From assembly GCA_019671135.1 (NCBI GenBank), contig JAHRHY010000005.1, positions 434,001 through 498,000 of the forward strand: a DNA stretch of 64,000 nt. Direction: 5' to 3'. Position 1 is the stretch's first letter; every line of letters starts with the position of its first letter. This DNA is from Linnemannia hyalina. Lineage: Eukaryota; Mortierellomycota; Mortierellomycetes; Mortierellales; Mortierellaceae. A model generated the notes under the pieces. It was not told the DNA's origin. It was given only the letters and a program-made list of their open reading frames with translations, and did not search any database. Position numbers and translations under genes: made by a program. Shown here piece by piece: positions 10,191 to 19,276 of the stretch.

Positions 10191-13100
10191 TTACATGAAG
10201 TCATGAAAGGGATCATCGATGGTAGAAACCCCCGTATCCCAACACCCAGCCAGCTGCCAAAACGTATAAAGAGGTTGATGTTGATCACCCTTTTTGTTGT
10301 ATTGCGGCCAATGGTCCTTTGCCCACTGCTGAACAGGATCCGTCCAGAATTTTGTCGTGAGTTCGTCACAGTCGACAGTCTGAAGCTCTTTCAAGTCACC
10401 TAGGATGTTCAAGCCACTCTCGAGCGACATGGAGAGATACGATCCACTATGCACACTGGACGCGCCGCCCGATTGCCCTTTCCCGAGTACAAGCCTATTG
10501 AGGTGAGGGAGCCGTGCGAACCGACTGTAGATCTTCCGATGGACTGCGTAGCTTGCTTCCAGAGCCGATTGTAAGTGCGGGGTCAGTGGATCGACCAGGG
10601 CCGCGACTTCGAGCCCTATGTCAGGTCGGGGCACACCAACGATCTCGCAGGAGAACTCTTCAAGCGATCGACATGCCCACTGTTGCTCACTTTTAGAAAT
10701 ATCCATCAGATCATGGGCATGTAGGTAAGCACCGTTTCCACTTTGATAGGCGAGGGACATGAGCATCAACCGGCGTAGTCGAGGGGCAGAACAAAGGAGT
10801 CGATGAACATCCCGACTCACAAATCCTGGGCTTTTGTCCATCAGCAAGTTCTCGAGCGTTGACGCGTGTTCGAACAAGGCTGCCGTCGAAAGCGGTCCAA
10901 AGGGCGATCGTGGTTCCTCGTTGTGAGTAGGCCCATAGAGATCGAACAGATAGGGTTTCAGGGCCGGGATCGCGAGGGTGACCCACCCGGCCGTGCTAGC
11001 AGAGATCATCCGAGCAAGATCCTCATCAGTTCCTAGCTCCCCCGACAGAATGAGCTCATTGAGGCGTGGACAAGAGTTTCGAAGAGCGGTTGTGATATCG
11101 GCGCGGATGACATGGTTCTTGGCGGCGGCTATGCGGAGTGACTGCAAATTAGGACTTCTCTCGAAGAGGGAGACTAAAAGTGAATCCCTGATTCGACAAG
11201 AGAGGATCCGGATCTTTCGAAGAGTGTGTAGAGTCTGCGGTTTTGGTAGTGGCGACGGCAGAGGTGGCGACCATCGACGACGCCGTCGAGAAGATGACCC
11301 TTCCTTCTCCTCCTTTTCCTCCTTCTCCTCGATAGCCCTCCGTTGCTCAGCAGTAAGTCTCGCCATCGGATTCAACGACGAGCCCCGGAACCCATTGAAC
11401 CTCAGGCTGACAAGACTGGCTGGCAAGACACTAAACACATCCGCAAGATCTCCAACCACGCCACCAAAGTAATCCAAAAGCCGCCCTTTGAGACTCAACT
11501 GCCGAAGCTGGTTGTTCTGATGGAGAAGCGAGACCAGGAAGGAGAGGTCGATAGGGTGGTCGATGAGTTGGTTTCGCTGTGCAGGGATGGGCCTGATTCT
11601 CCAGGTGTTGATGTCAGCTGGTGGACTTGCGAGGATTAATGAGGTGTTGTTGTCGTCTGGGGTAAATGTAGGTTGCGCGCCGAATGGGGTCATGGCTGTG
11701 GCTCCTGTGACCAATGCCGTAGCTCCGGACGCAGATCCAGACAGCACGGTGGGGGTGGGATCGGTTGAGAGAGCAGGAATCGGAGCATTGAGGGTGAGGG
11801 ACTCTGACCCATCAACTGTAGAGGTTGTGGCACCAATGCCACCAGTGCTTCCGAATCCAGAGGTGCTTCCAAATCCAGACGCGGTGCCGAATCCAGCGGT
11901 GTTGCCAAAGCCCGAGGCCCTGGCGGGTCCAAGAGTCGTGCTACTGGCGCCAATCCCAAAGCCAGATATGGTGCCACCGCCGAATCCAGACGTGCTTCCA
12001 AAGCCCGAAGTGGTGCCGATTCCAGATGTGACACTGCCAAATCCAGAGGTGGGGGTACTAAAGGCAGAGGTGATGCCGCCGAATCCAGTAGTGGTAGTGG
12101 TGGCGGTGGTGCTGCCGCCAAATCCTGTCGCGCCTCCGAATCCAGAAGTACCAGTACCGACTCCTGAAATGGCGCTCCCAAACCCGGAGGTGGTACCACT
12201 GGTGCTTCCAGAGCCAGAGGTTGTGCCTCCGAAGCCAGCGGTTGTGCCGAATCCAGAGGTTGTGCTTCCGAAGCCAGCGGTAGTGCCGAATCCAGAGGTA
12301 ATGCTTTCTAAGGCAGAGGCAATGCTTCCTAAGCCAAAGGTGGTACCGCTGCTGTTGCCAAGGCTACCCGTGGTGCTACCACCGAATCCAGACGTGCTCC
12401 CAAAGCCCGAGGTGGTGCCGTTTCCAGATGTACCACTGCCAGATTCAGAGGTTGCGGTACCAAAGCTGGAAGTGGTGCCGCCACCGAAACTAGTTCCGCC
12501 TCCGAATCCAGAAGTACCGGTTCCAACTCCCGTGGTGGTGCTCCCGAAACCCGACGTAGTACTACCAAAGCCAGAAGTAGTGCCGCCGAACCCGACACTG
12601 CTGTTGTTGCCAAAGCCAGCACTGCTGGTGGTGCCAAAGCCCCAGGTACTGCTGTTGCCAAAGCCGGTACTGGTGCTATTTCCAAAGCCTGAACCGCTGG
12701 CTCCGGACTCAGACGTGCCTCCAAAGCTAGAAGTACTGGCGCCGGATCCAGAAGTACTGGCGCCGGATCCAGAAGTGCTGGCACGGGCTCCTGATGTAGC
12801 TGTACCTGCACCGAATCCAAAACTACTCCCCTCGGTTCCAGACGCGGTGGTGTTCCCGAAGCCAGACATAGTCCCAAAGTTCGCCGTGGTGCCTGCAGCG
12901 GAACCAGATGTGTTTCCAAACAATGGTGCAATGGTTCCAGATGCAGGGGTAGCGGTGCCAAAGGCAAAAGCGTTTCCAGCCGCAGACGGGGTTCTGGTGG
13001 TGGTAGTGGTGGTAGCGGTGGTGGTGGTGGTGGCGGTGGCGGTGGCAGAGGAGGTTGCTGAGTACATGGTGCCAAAGTTCCTGTCTGCCGGGTCGAATCC

Positions 13101-13640
13101 AGAACCGACGTGGAGTCTAAGCAGGTTTGTGCACATGGATATGAATTCTCTCGTTGACTGTCGATCGCAGCTGCCGTTCTCTTCCCTGGCGCTCTTGTCG
13201 TCCTTGATGTTCTTGCCGTCGTTGTCGTCGGTGTGCTGCTTTTCTGCCGTCTCCGATCCTGCTTCAGCTACCTCTACTTCTTTTCTACAACCAGCTGAAA
13301 GAGAAGTAGAAGGCCCCAACAACTCAAGGACCTCATAGTACCCAAGATGAAGTGCCTCAACCAAGTGTCCGTTCTCAACCAATCCGCCACTCGCAATCGA
13401 GGCGTTAAACTTTTGCAAGGTGGGGAGTGTTGAATTTATTCTTGAAGGCTTGAGGAGCGTATGCGTGCACAGGTCGGTCTTGATGAACCGCCAGAGCTGT
13501 GGGGTGAAGATAAGGTGCCATTCTCGGTTGGTGAGTGTGCAGTGGAGTAGGTCGGAGTGTTGGAGACCAAGGGCAATTTGGGCGATTAGTTCTGGGGGGA
13601 GGGATGATATGGTGACATGTTTGCGTTCTGTTGTCGCCAT
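10191..13640 (-). CDS. F-box protein with large FG-repeat domain and C-terminal leucine-rich repeats
   Basis: This intronless ORF encodes 1,149 residues from MATTERKHV. An upstream in-frame ATG at 13751 would add 37 Pro/His-rich residues and looks like leader. Residues about 8-50 form an F-box (SSLPPELIAQIALGLQHSDLLHCTLTNREW, then LWRFIKTDL), which implies Skp1 binding and an SCF ligase role. Residues about 190-660 are a Gly/Ser/Thr/Phe low-complexity domain with roughly forty FG dipeptides, mostly SGFG or AGFG units. It resembles the FG domains of nucleoporins and has almost no charged residues. Residues about 690-1149 contain leucine-rich segments (LHTLRKIRILSC, NLQSLRIAA, RLNELILSG, RLRRLMLMSL) of the kind used for substrate recognition. 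F-box/LRR proteins are abundant in Mortierella-like fungi; the FG insert is unusual. Antisense frames across the FG region are stop-free only because of the repeats. Confidence 0.85.
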   Translation of the reverse strand: MATTERKHVTISSLPPELIAQIALGLQHSDLLHCTLTNREWHLIFTPQLWRFIKTDLCTHTLLKPSRINSTLPTLQKFNASIASGGLVENGHLVEALHLGYYEVLELLGPSTSLSAGCRKEVEVAEAGSETAEKQHTDDNDGKNIKDDKSAREENGSCDRQSTREFISMCTNLLRLHVGSGFDPADRNFGTMYSATSSATATATTTTTATTTTTTRTPSAAGNAFAFGTATPASGTIAPLFGNTSGSAAGTTANFGTMSGFGNTTASGTEGSSFGFGAGTATSGARASTSGSGASTSGSGASTSSFGGTSESGASGSGFGNSTSTGFGNSSTWGFGTTSSAGFGNNSSVGFGGTTSGFGSTTSGFGSTTTGVGTGTSGFGGGTSFGGGTTSSFGTATSESGSGTSGNGTTSGFGSTSGFGGSTTGSLGNSSGTTFGLGSIASALESITSGFGTTAGFGSTTSGFGTTAGFGGTTSGSGSTSGTTSGFGSAISGVGTGTSGFGGATGFGGSTTATTTTTGFGGITSAFSTPTSGFGSVTSGIGTTSGFGSTSGFGGGTISGFGIGASSTTLGPARASGFGNTAGFGTASGFGSTSGFGSTGGIGATTSTVDGSESLTLNAPIPALSTDPTPTVLSGSASGATALVTGATAMTPFGAQPTFTPDDNNTSLILASPPADINTWRIRPIPAQRNQLIDHPIDLSFLVSLLHQNNQLRQLSLKGRLLDYFGGVVGDLADVFSVLPASLVSLRFNGFRGSSLNPMARLTAEQRRAIEEKEEKEEKEGSSSRRRRRWSPPLPSPLPKPQTLHTLRKIRILSCRIRDSLLVSLFERSPNLQSLRIAAAKNHVIRADITTALRNSCPRLNELILSGELGTDEDLARMISASTAGWVTLAIPALKPYLFDLYGPTHNEEPRSPFGPLSTAALFEHASTLENLLMDKSPGFVSRDVHRLLCSAPRLRRLMLMSLAYQSGNGAYLHAHDLMDISKSEQQWACRSLEEFSCEIVGVPRPDIGLEVAALVDPLTPHLQSALEASYAVHRKIYSRFARLPHLNRLVLGKGQSGGASSVHSGSYLSMSLESGLNILGDLKELQTVDCDELTTKFWTDPVQQWAKDHWPQYNKKGDQHQPLYTFWQLAGCWDTGVSTIDDPFHDFM
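11660..13075 (-). repeat. Coding FG-repeat array (GFG units)
   Basis: This stretch encodes the SGFGxxTSGFG-type repeats inside the F-box protein. The repeats are irregular (about 6-12 codons) and diverged at the nucleotide level. That indicates an old, selected protein repeat and not a recent microsatellite expansion. The last typical unit is TPFGAQPTF. Confidence 0.8.
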
Positions 13641-13940
13641 AGATGGTGTGTTTTGGTGGAGGGAGGGTAGGATGAAAGCGAGGTGTATGGAGGGGAGGTG
13701 GGTGGTTGATGGAGAGTGATGAGGGTGGTGAATGCGATGTAGAGGAATCAAAAGTGTGAATGCAAGGAAAAAAGGGAAAGGGCACAGATGCCTTTTGTAC
13801 CCAAATAAAGTGATATCGCCTCTCTCTTTTTCATCGTCACCCAGGCACTTTTTTACATCTGCTCCGCCACCCTGACAGCAACGCCACCCTCCGTTCTACA
13901 ACATCAAGAGAAGCAACGATAAATAACACTATTACTTTAT

Positions 13941-15726
13941 TTATGGCCTTGTTTGCTGGCTAGATGATGGACTGACCGCAGTAGGGAGTGGTCGATGACG
14001 ATTCTTTTTTGGCGTGCTCGGGGATGACCCCAAGAGCCTTGACGAAAGCTCCTCAGACGTAACCGACCCAGGTCTTGCAGCATTCTCTTGCATCCGTGCA
14101 TGAAACCTCATAATCGTCGACATGACCACCAAAAGATCCGAGATATTCGACGCGTCCAATGGTAACTTCTCAGGGTCGTCTCTCCTAAACCGGTAGAACT
14201 TGCCACCGACCCAGTCCATCGTTAGAACCTGCATAGTCCTCCCCGACAGCTGTAGTCCTAGTGTCTCAAAATCCACCTTGGACGCTGTCGAGTGGAGGAG
14301 TGCATAGTCCAATTGATCCTTCAACAACTTTTGTAACTTGAGTCCGTCATATTGATACTTTGTCCCGACTGCGTCCTGTTCGTCCATACCGAGTTCGATC
14401 CCGCCAAGTTCAATGTCTTGATGGCAGCTCAAGTAGAGACCGTCGATCCTGCGACCCATCTTTTTCCGCTCCGAGCCTCCTCGACCAGTACCGTTTTTCC
14501 TGAACGTGCTCGCCATACTTGTCGATTCTCCACGGACTAACTGGATGTCTGGATGGTCAAAGACGTACTCGTCGATCAGTCGCCACAGGTGGAGTTCTAA
14601 CCATCGCTCGGTTTGGACTTGTCGGTATCGCCGTCGAGATCCGTCAAAGACATCTGCCATCCCCAAGACGGTCTTGTATACCCATCGTCGGTCGGTCACC
14701 AGGTGGTCCTTGTTGTCGTCCACTTGGTCGGCATCGTTGTTGCGTAGCCGTGTCCGTAGCTTGCTCATAGTGGGGTGGTTGAAAGTCATCAAGTACTGGA
14801 CCAAGTCGGGGTCGTTTTCTGGTGCAGGTCTCTTGGGTGCAAGGATCTCATCCTGCTCCTCCTCCGAAAACAGTTCCATCAGATCAAGGTTGGACGTATC
14901 AAAGATGAACGAGTGTGCTGCTGACTCTGTCTTTGAACTCCGTGTGTACTCAACAATAATATCGTCCACAACGGTCCCGGTCTTCAAGGTCCAAACATCT
15001 CCCTTCTGTGCTGCTTGTTTCTCAAACGCAGACAGGGCACCCGAAGAGAGAATCTTGGGTGAGTCCACAGGCGGTCGAGAAGTACCTTTGTTGCGGATGG
15101 GGTGCCCAGTCGTCGATTCTGGTTCTGTTGTCTCTGGTTTAAGTGAACTATCGGAAGAGGTGGCTGTACTGGTAGTAGTCGAAGAGGAGGTGGATATAGA
15201 TGTGGCCGAGATGGATGTAGTTGAAGAGGGCGGTGACGCGAGGACACGCTTGACTGGCCTTCCTTGATTCTCAACCAGTTTCCGTTTCCGAAGCAGAGTT
15301 CTCTCCAGCTCATCTGTATGATCTTCCGCTACAGCGATCTCCTGACGGGACACGATAGGGCGGAGCGCTCGTAGGTGATTGATCTACGACAAAAAGTGAG
15401 ACTTGTTAAGGTAATATTGATCAAAATATTTAGAACGATCAATACTTCCTGGTTGCTTGCGGCTACCACCCCTCACAGACGACACATACATCAACTATCA
15501 CAGACTGAAAGATCGCTGCTCGATCGCGTTTCGTTTGTCGAGAAAGTCGCGAAAAGGCCTCCAAGTCCTCTTGAATGGTCGACGAGCGGAGGGAATAAAG
15601 GACTTGTGATGTCCAGACGGATTCCAGCGAGTTGACGTCTGTCGCATCAGACAGCATTGCCCAGTTTTTGGCCGAGATGTCCTGTCCCGGTGTGACCTCG
15701 ATATACCTGACTTGAAACGCGTTCAT
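13941..15726 (-). CDS. Uncharacterised fungal protein, possible PD-(D/E)XK-like nuclease fold
   Basis: Exons 15726-15490 and 15383-13941, joined by a GTATGT/TAG intron in phase 0, give 559 residues. The N-terminus (MNAFQVRYIEVTPGQD) leads to a basic coiled stretch with KRK and a Ser/Thr-rich linker at about 130-180. The C-terminal half has WTLKTGTVVDDIIVEY and AHSFIFDTSN, then RRIDG (about 391), ELGGIELG (404-411), YDGLKLQKLLKDQLDY (about 425-440) and a beta-rich segment ending FYRFRRDDPEKLP. I recall this arrangement from large uncharacterised families expanded in Mucoromycota. The Asp, then Glu-x(4)-Glu, then Lys spacing resembles a PD-(D/E)XK nuclease core, but this is only a pattern impression. 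Cellular role unknown. The second exon alone has no ATG at its start, which supports the upstream exon. Confidence 0.65.
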
Positions 15727-16047
15727 CGTCGTCAGCGGTGGTTGTTGGCGTCTGGTTGTTATTTGTTAGTATGAAAAAGGACGTTCAAGGCGAGTCGAAT
15801 TGTCACGTGGTTTTATCAAGGAGGCTTGGGAATGTCAAGTGAACATGGCTAGACAAGATCATCTCTCCTTGTCTCTTCACCACCTCCAACCACACATCCA
15901 CAGCACACACGACGGATGCCAAAGGTATGACGACTACTATTCAAGCAAGGAAAGACATACACAAAGACGACGAAAGGGATCGTTCAGGAACTGAAAAAGA
16001 ACTGCGAAACAACAACAACGGAACGACGAGGCACCCAATCGCCACTA

Positions 16048-16280
16048 GCCATGGGGATGGGGGAGTGCTTTGAGAAAAGGAAAAGTCCATATAACATGGG
16101 CTTGTGGAGCCACGCTTTCTTGGGGGGAGAAGAAACACGAAAACACCCTTTTCAGTTTTCTTCTTCTTCCATAGCCAATTTGATAACCCTTCGTCAACTG
16201 GCAAGAAGGTCAAATTTTTGGTGGTGAAGGGGTGGTGTTGCTAGGTTGAACTTGCGACTTGAATGTGCTATCCTTTTCTC
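16048..16280. repeat. Diverged tandem duplication, unit 1
   Basis: Shares blocks in the same order with unit 2: GCCATGGGGATGGGGG, TGTGGAGCCACGC, TTCCATAGCCA, a GGGGTGGTGT/GCTAGGTTGA block, CTTGCGACTTGAATGTGCT and CCTTTTCTCTT. By eye the overall identity is about three quarters, with small indels. Confidence 0.75.
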
Positions 16281-16347
16281 TTACCGTGCAGTTTCTTTTC
16301 TTCATTCTACATCTTGACATCACTGGACGGGGACCCTATCGTTGACC

Positions 16348-16580
16348 AATGCCATTGGGGATAGGGGGTGCTCTGTGAAAGGCAACTCCATGGGAGGATG
16401 TGGAGCCACGCTTCTTGGAGAAGGAAAACCATAACCTGGCTTTGGCCCGTTCTTGTTTCCTTTTTTCCATAGCCATTAGTTTCTTCGCTATTTATTTTGG
16501 CAGAGAAGGACTTTTGGTGATGAGGGGTGGTGTCGCTAGGTTGACTTGCGACTTAAATGTGCTGGCCTTTTCTCTTGGTG
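16348..16580. repeat. Diverged tandem duplication, unit 2
   Basis: This second copy starts about 300 bp after the first, in direct orientation. Matching blocks include GCCATTGGGGATAGGGGG, TGTGGAGCCACGCTTCTTGG, TTCCATAGCCATT, GAGGGGTGGTGTCGCTAGGTT and CTTGCGACTTAAATGTGCT. No further copy was noticed in the window. Confidence 0.75.
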
Positions 16581-16667
16581 ATGGATGGCGTTCTCTTTCG
16601 TTCGTCTTGACTCAGTTACTACATTTGGGAACTCTTTCCTCATTCATATTTCTCTTTATTTCCTTGC

Positions 16668-16697
16668 GGCGGAGTCTCCTTCTTAGGAGGCTCCGCC
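16668..16697. repeat. 13-bp inverted repeat with 4-base loop
   Basis: Arms GGCGGAGTCTCCT and AGGAGGCTCCGCC flank the loop TCTT. There is one T:G mismatch, which would be a wobble pair in RNA. It is GC-rich in an AT-rich neighbourhood and lies 88 bp after the tandem duplication. It may be an RNA hairpin or the end of a decayed mobile element; function unknown. Confidence 0.7.
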
Positions 16698-17034
16698 TAC
16701 GTAGGGACGTCAAGAAATTGCGAGGACGAAGCAGAAATCTGGACGGCAAGGAGACATAGACCATGGCATAACGTCCTTTGCATCTTCCGTTATTGCTAAT
16801 AATAAAGAGCAGCGTCCATTTTCTACATGTCGCGATATTGATGCTACTCCAACGATGATAAACCTGGCAGCAATCATGTTCCTCAAATGACTAGCTCCTG
16901 AAAGTTAAAAAGAAGGTTGACAACCGCAGCAATGGTTGTTAACAAGTTAGAAAAGACAAAGAGTTGCGAATTGCAGGGCGCTGTTTTTTATTTTTTGATG
17001 TCGAAAGTCATATGGTACAAGACAACAGGATCCC

Positions 17035-18516
17035 TTATTGAATATCGCGCCTGAATCCCTCCAAGGCCAAGCGAGCTTTCCCACTCTCGACAGACTCTCT
17101 TGCGAGGACAACGGCATCCTCAAAGTTATCAGCCTTGCCAGCAACGACCAAGAGTGCAGCGGCGTTGAGGAGGACAAAGTCAAGAATGGGGTGACCAGGG
17201 GACTTGAACTTGTTGTTGAGCAAGTCGTCGAGGATAGCAGCGTTCTCTTCGGGCCCGCCTCCCTTGACGGCTGTCAATGGGTGGGAGGGAAGACCGAACT
17301 GGGCGGGTGAGATGTCCTCTTCGATGATTTCTCCGTCAACCAACTTCCAGACCTATATAATAATTAACGTTGATTGAGGATGTGCATATGGGTCAGGTCA
17401 GTCATGAGTCACATATAAAAAAAATTGAAAATGACTAGAAATCTGTCGTTTCTACATCCAGCCTGGTCGCTCAAAGAAAGACAAGCAACAACAACAATCA
17501 ATTGATCTCCGAGATTGTCCTAAAAAACGACCATGAAGAATGATGCATGAATACGTACATGAGTCTCGCCCTCGGGGCTGATCTCGTCTAATCCATTGGC
17601 GCCACAGACGACCATACCAGCAATCAAACCCATCAACTTCAAACTCTGGATCATAAGAGCTCCGAGCCCTCTGGAGTGGACACCGACGACGACTCTCCTG
17701 GGCTTGGCAGGGTTGCTGAGGGGACCCATGAGGTTGAAGATGGAGGGGACGCCTAATTCCTTGCGGGGGATGCTAGTGTTCTTCATGGCGGGGTGGTAGG
17801 TCTGCGCAAAGAGGAAGCAGAATCCATGGTCCTCCAACAGGGTTGCAACCTTTTCTGGCTTGACATTGTCAATCCTGCAGCCAATCTTTTCCAGAATGTC
17901 GGCCGATCCACAAGCAGACGAAGCTGCTCTGTTACCGTGCTATTTTTTTTTCATTAAGAGGTAGACAAAAGTGAATTAGGAGGAGTGTCAATTGGAGAAG
18001 CCATGGATGAAGGAAGGCGATCATAGCGTCCTTGATAGATAACTTTATCTTAATTATCTTTCTCTGTATGTGTCATGCAGTATCGTACGTATTGCTCACT
18101 CCGTTGCAAGTGCTCTTCCTTACCTTTGCAACCTTGACTCCAGCTCCGGCAGCGACGATGGCGGCTGTGGTGCTGACGTTGAAGGTATCATGTCCATCTC
18201 CTCCAGTTCCGACAATATCGACCAGCTGTTCGGGGAGATGCGAGTAGTTGTCAAAGGGAATGGGCAGGCCGTGGTTGCTCATTTCGATTGCGCAAGAGGC
18301 GACGATGGCGGGTTCAGCATCGAGCTTGTTGAGTTTGAGGCCAAAGAGGTAGGCGCCAATCTGGGCGTGGGTGGCACGCCCTTCCATGATCTCTTTTGTG
18401 GCGATGGTAGCGTCTTCGGTGGTGAATGATTGTGGGTCGTGGGCGAGCTTCTTGAGGATGGGGTGCATGGTCGACTTGATGGCGGGGACCTTTTGGATGT
18501 TTTCTGTGGAAGTCAT
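17035..18516 (-). CDS. TRP4: Anthranilate phosphoribosyltransferase (tryptophan biosynthesis)
   Basis: Exons 18516-18124, 17939-17559 and 17352-17035, all in phase 0, join to 363 residues, the normal family length. The enzyme transfers phosphoribosyl from PRPP to anthranilate, the second committed step of tryptophan synthesis, in the cytosol. The glycine-rich PRPP site is IVGTGGDGHDTFNVST (about 101-116). The anthranilate/PRPP loop HGNRAASSACGSADILE begins exactly at exon 2, and the C-terminal domain contains FNLMGPLSNPAKPRRVVVGV and the conserved acidic helix. Introns are 184 and 206 nt. The gene is divergent from CDC16, with a shared 760-bp intergenic region holding a Gcn4/Cpc1-type TGACTCA site, consistent with general amino-acid control. 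No key residue is missing. Confidence 0.95.
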
Positions 18517-18835
18517 TTTATATTGGTGCGTATAAATGTGATAGTTTGGTGTGAAGGGAGGTAGGTGTGGATGATATTACGGTATCCGCGTGTCCGAGGC
18601 GAGAGTGGAGAGGAAGTGTGCAAGTTATGAATGAAGAAACGAAAAAAAAAAAAGAGAAAGAACGAAAGAAAGGGAACAACAACAACAACAAATAAATGGG
18701 TCTCACAAAACGACGTTTGATCGCGCCATCTCAACGATATCAATCTCTGTGCTTCTTTTGCTTGTCTTTTTTTTTTTTTTGTGTCCGCTCGCTAGCTCAC
18801 TCTACATTTTGTGGATAAAGCGGACATGTCCCAAG

Positions 18836-18842
18836 TGACTCA
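18836..18842. promoter_or_regulatory. Gcn4/Cpc1-type TGACTCA site
   Basis: Perfect TGACTCA within the 9-bp palindrome GTGACTCAC, 320 bp upstream of the TRP4 ATG and 435 bp from the CDC16 ATG. In fungi this site mediates general amino-acid control of tryptophan genes; its role here is inferred. Confidence 0.5.
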
Positions 18843-19276
18843 CCCTCCTTCCATTGCCCATGCATCCACGGATACCGCTACCGGCAAAAGCTATTTCCCT
18901 TTGCCACTTCTGTATCTCTCGTATGAGTTGATGTGAATGCTTGTCCATGTGCGCATATCTCCACTCGGCATGTGGAGTAAAAAGTCTCTCTCCGGACCCT
19001 CCTCCTCCTCCTTCCTGCAAGATACTGTTCCTGACATGCAGTGCAAGAGGCAGCCGTGACTGCTCCGCCACTATTTTGTCACCACCCTGTCCACCACCAC
19101 CACACTTAGCCAGCCTTTTCTTTCGTTCCTTTTGTTCTCTCTTCCACACTCGCGACAAACCTGCATCCGCATTCAACCCCACCACTGCCACCTCGACATC
19201 ACCAACAAACACCACTGTCGATAAACAAGGACAAAGAGGCTCGAGGGACACACACTCCCCCTCATCGTCTCACCCC

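Larger units (their letters stand above)
15727..17034. other. Intergenic region with a diverged tandem duplication
   Basis: No conserved gene is seen on either strand. It contains two imperfect copies of a roughly 230-bp sequence and a strong inverted repeat, both listed separately. ORFs of about 90-119 codons across the duplicated units are not conserved between the two copies, so they are unlikely to be coding. Confidence 0.55.

Noticed and set aside
11690..12199. 169-codon minus-strand ORF
   Set aside because: Shadow frame of the FG-repeat region with Pro/Leu/Ala low-complexity sequence.
12329..13075. 248-codon minus-strand ORF, Pro/Leu/Ala-rich
   Set aside because: Another frame through the same FG-repeat DNA; low-complexity sequence with no domain.
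11563..13338. 591-codon plus-strand ORF rich in VPKPEVVPNP repeats
   Set aside because: It is the antisense of the FG-repeat array. The Gly/Ser/Phe codons read backwards give Pro/Val/Lys/Glu codons without stops. The minus strand has an F-box and LRRs in the same frame as the repeats, so that strand is the coding one.
14506..15267. 253-codon plus-strand ORF antisense to the nuclease-like gene
   Set aside because: No conserved motif; the minus strand shows the recognisable family-like motifs and a consistent two-exon model.
16400..16759. 119-codon plus-strand ORF across duplication unit 2
   Set aside because: The frame is not kept in unit 1 and the end runs through the hairpin; no homology recognised.
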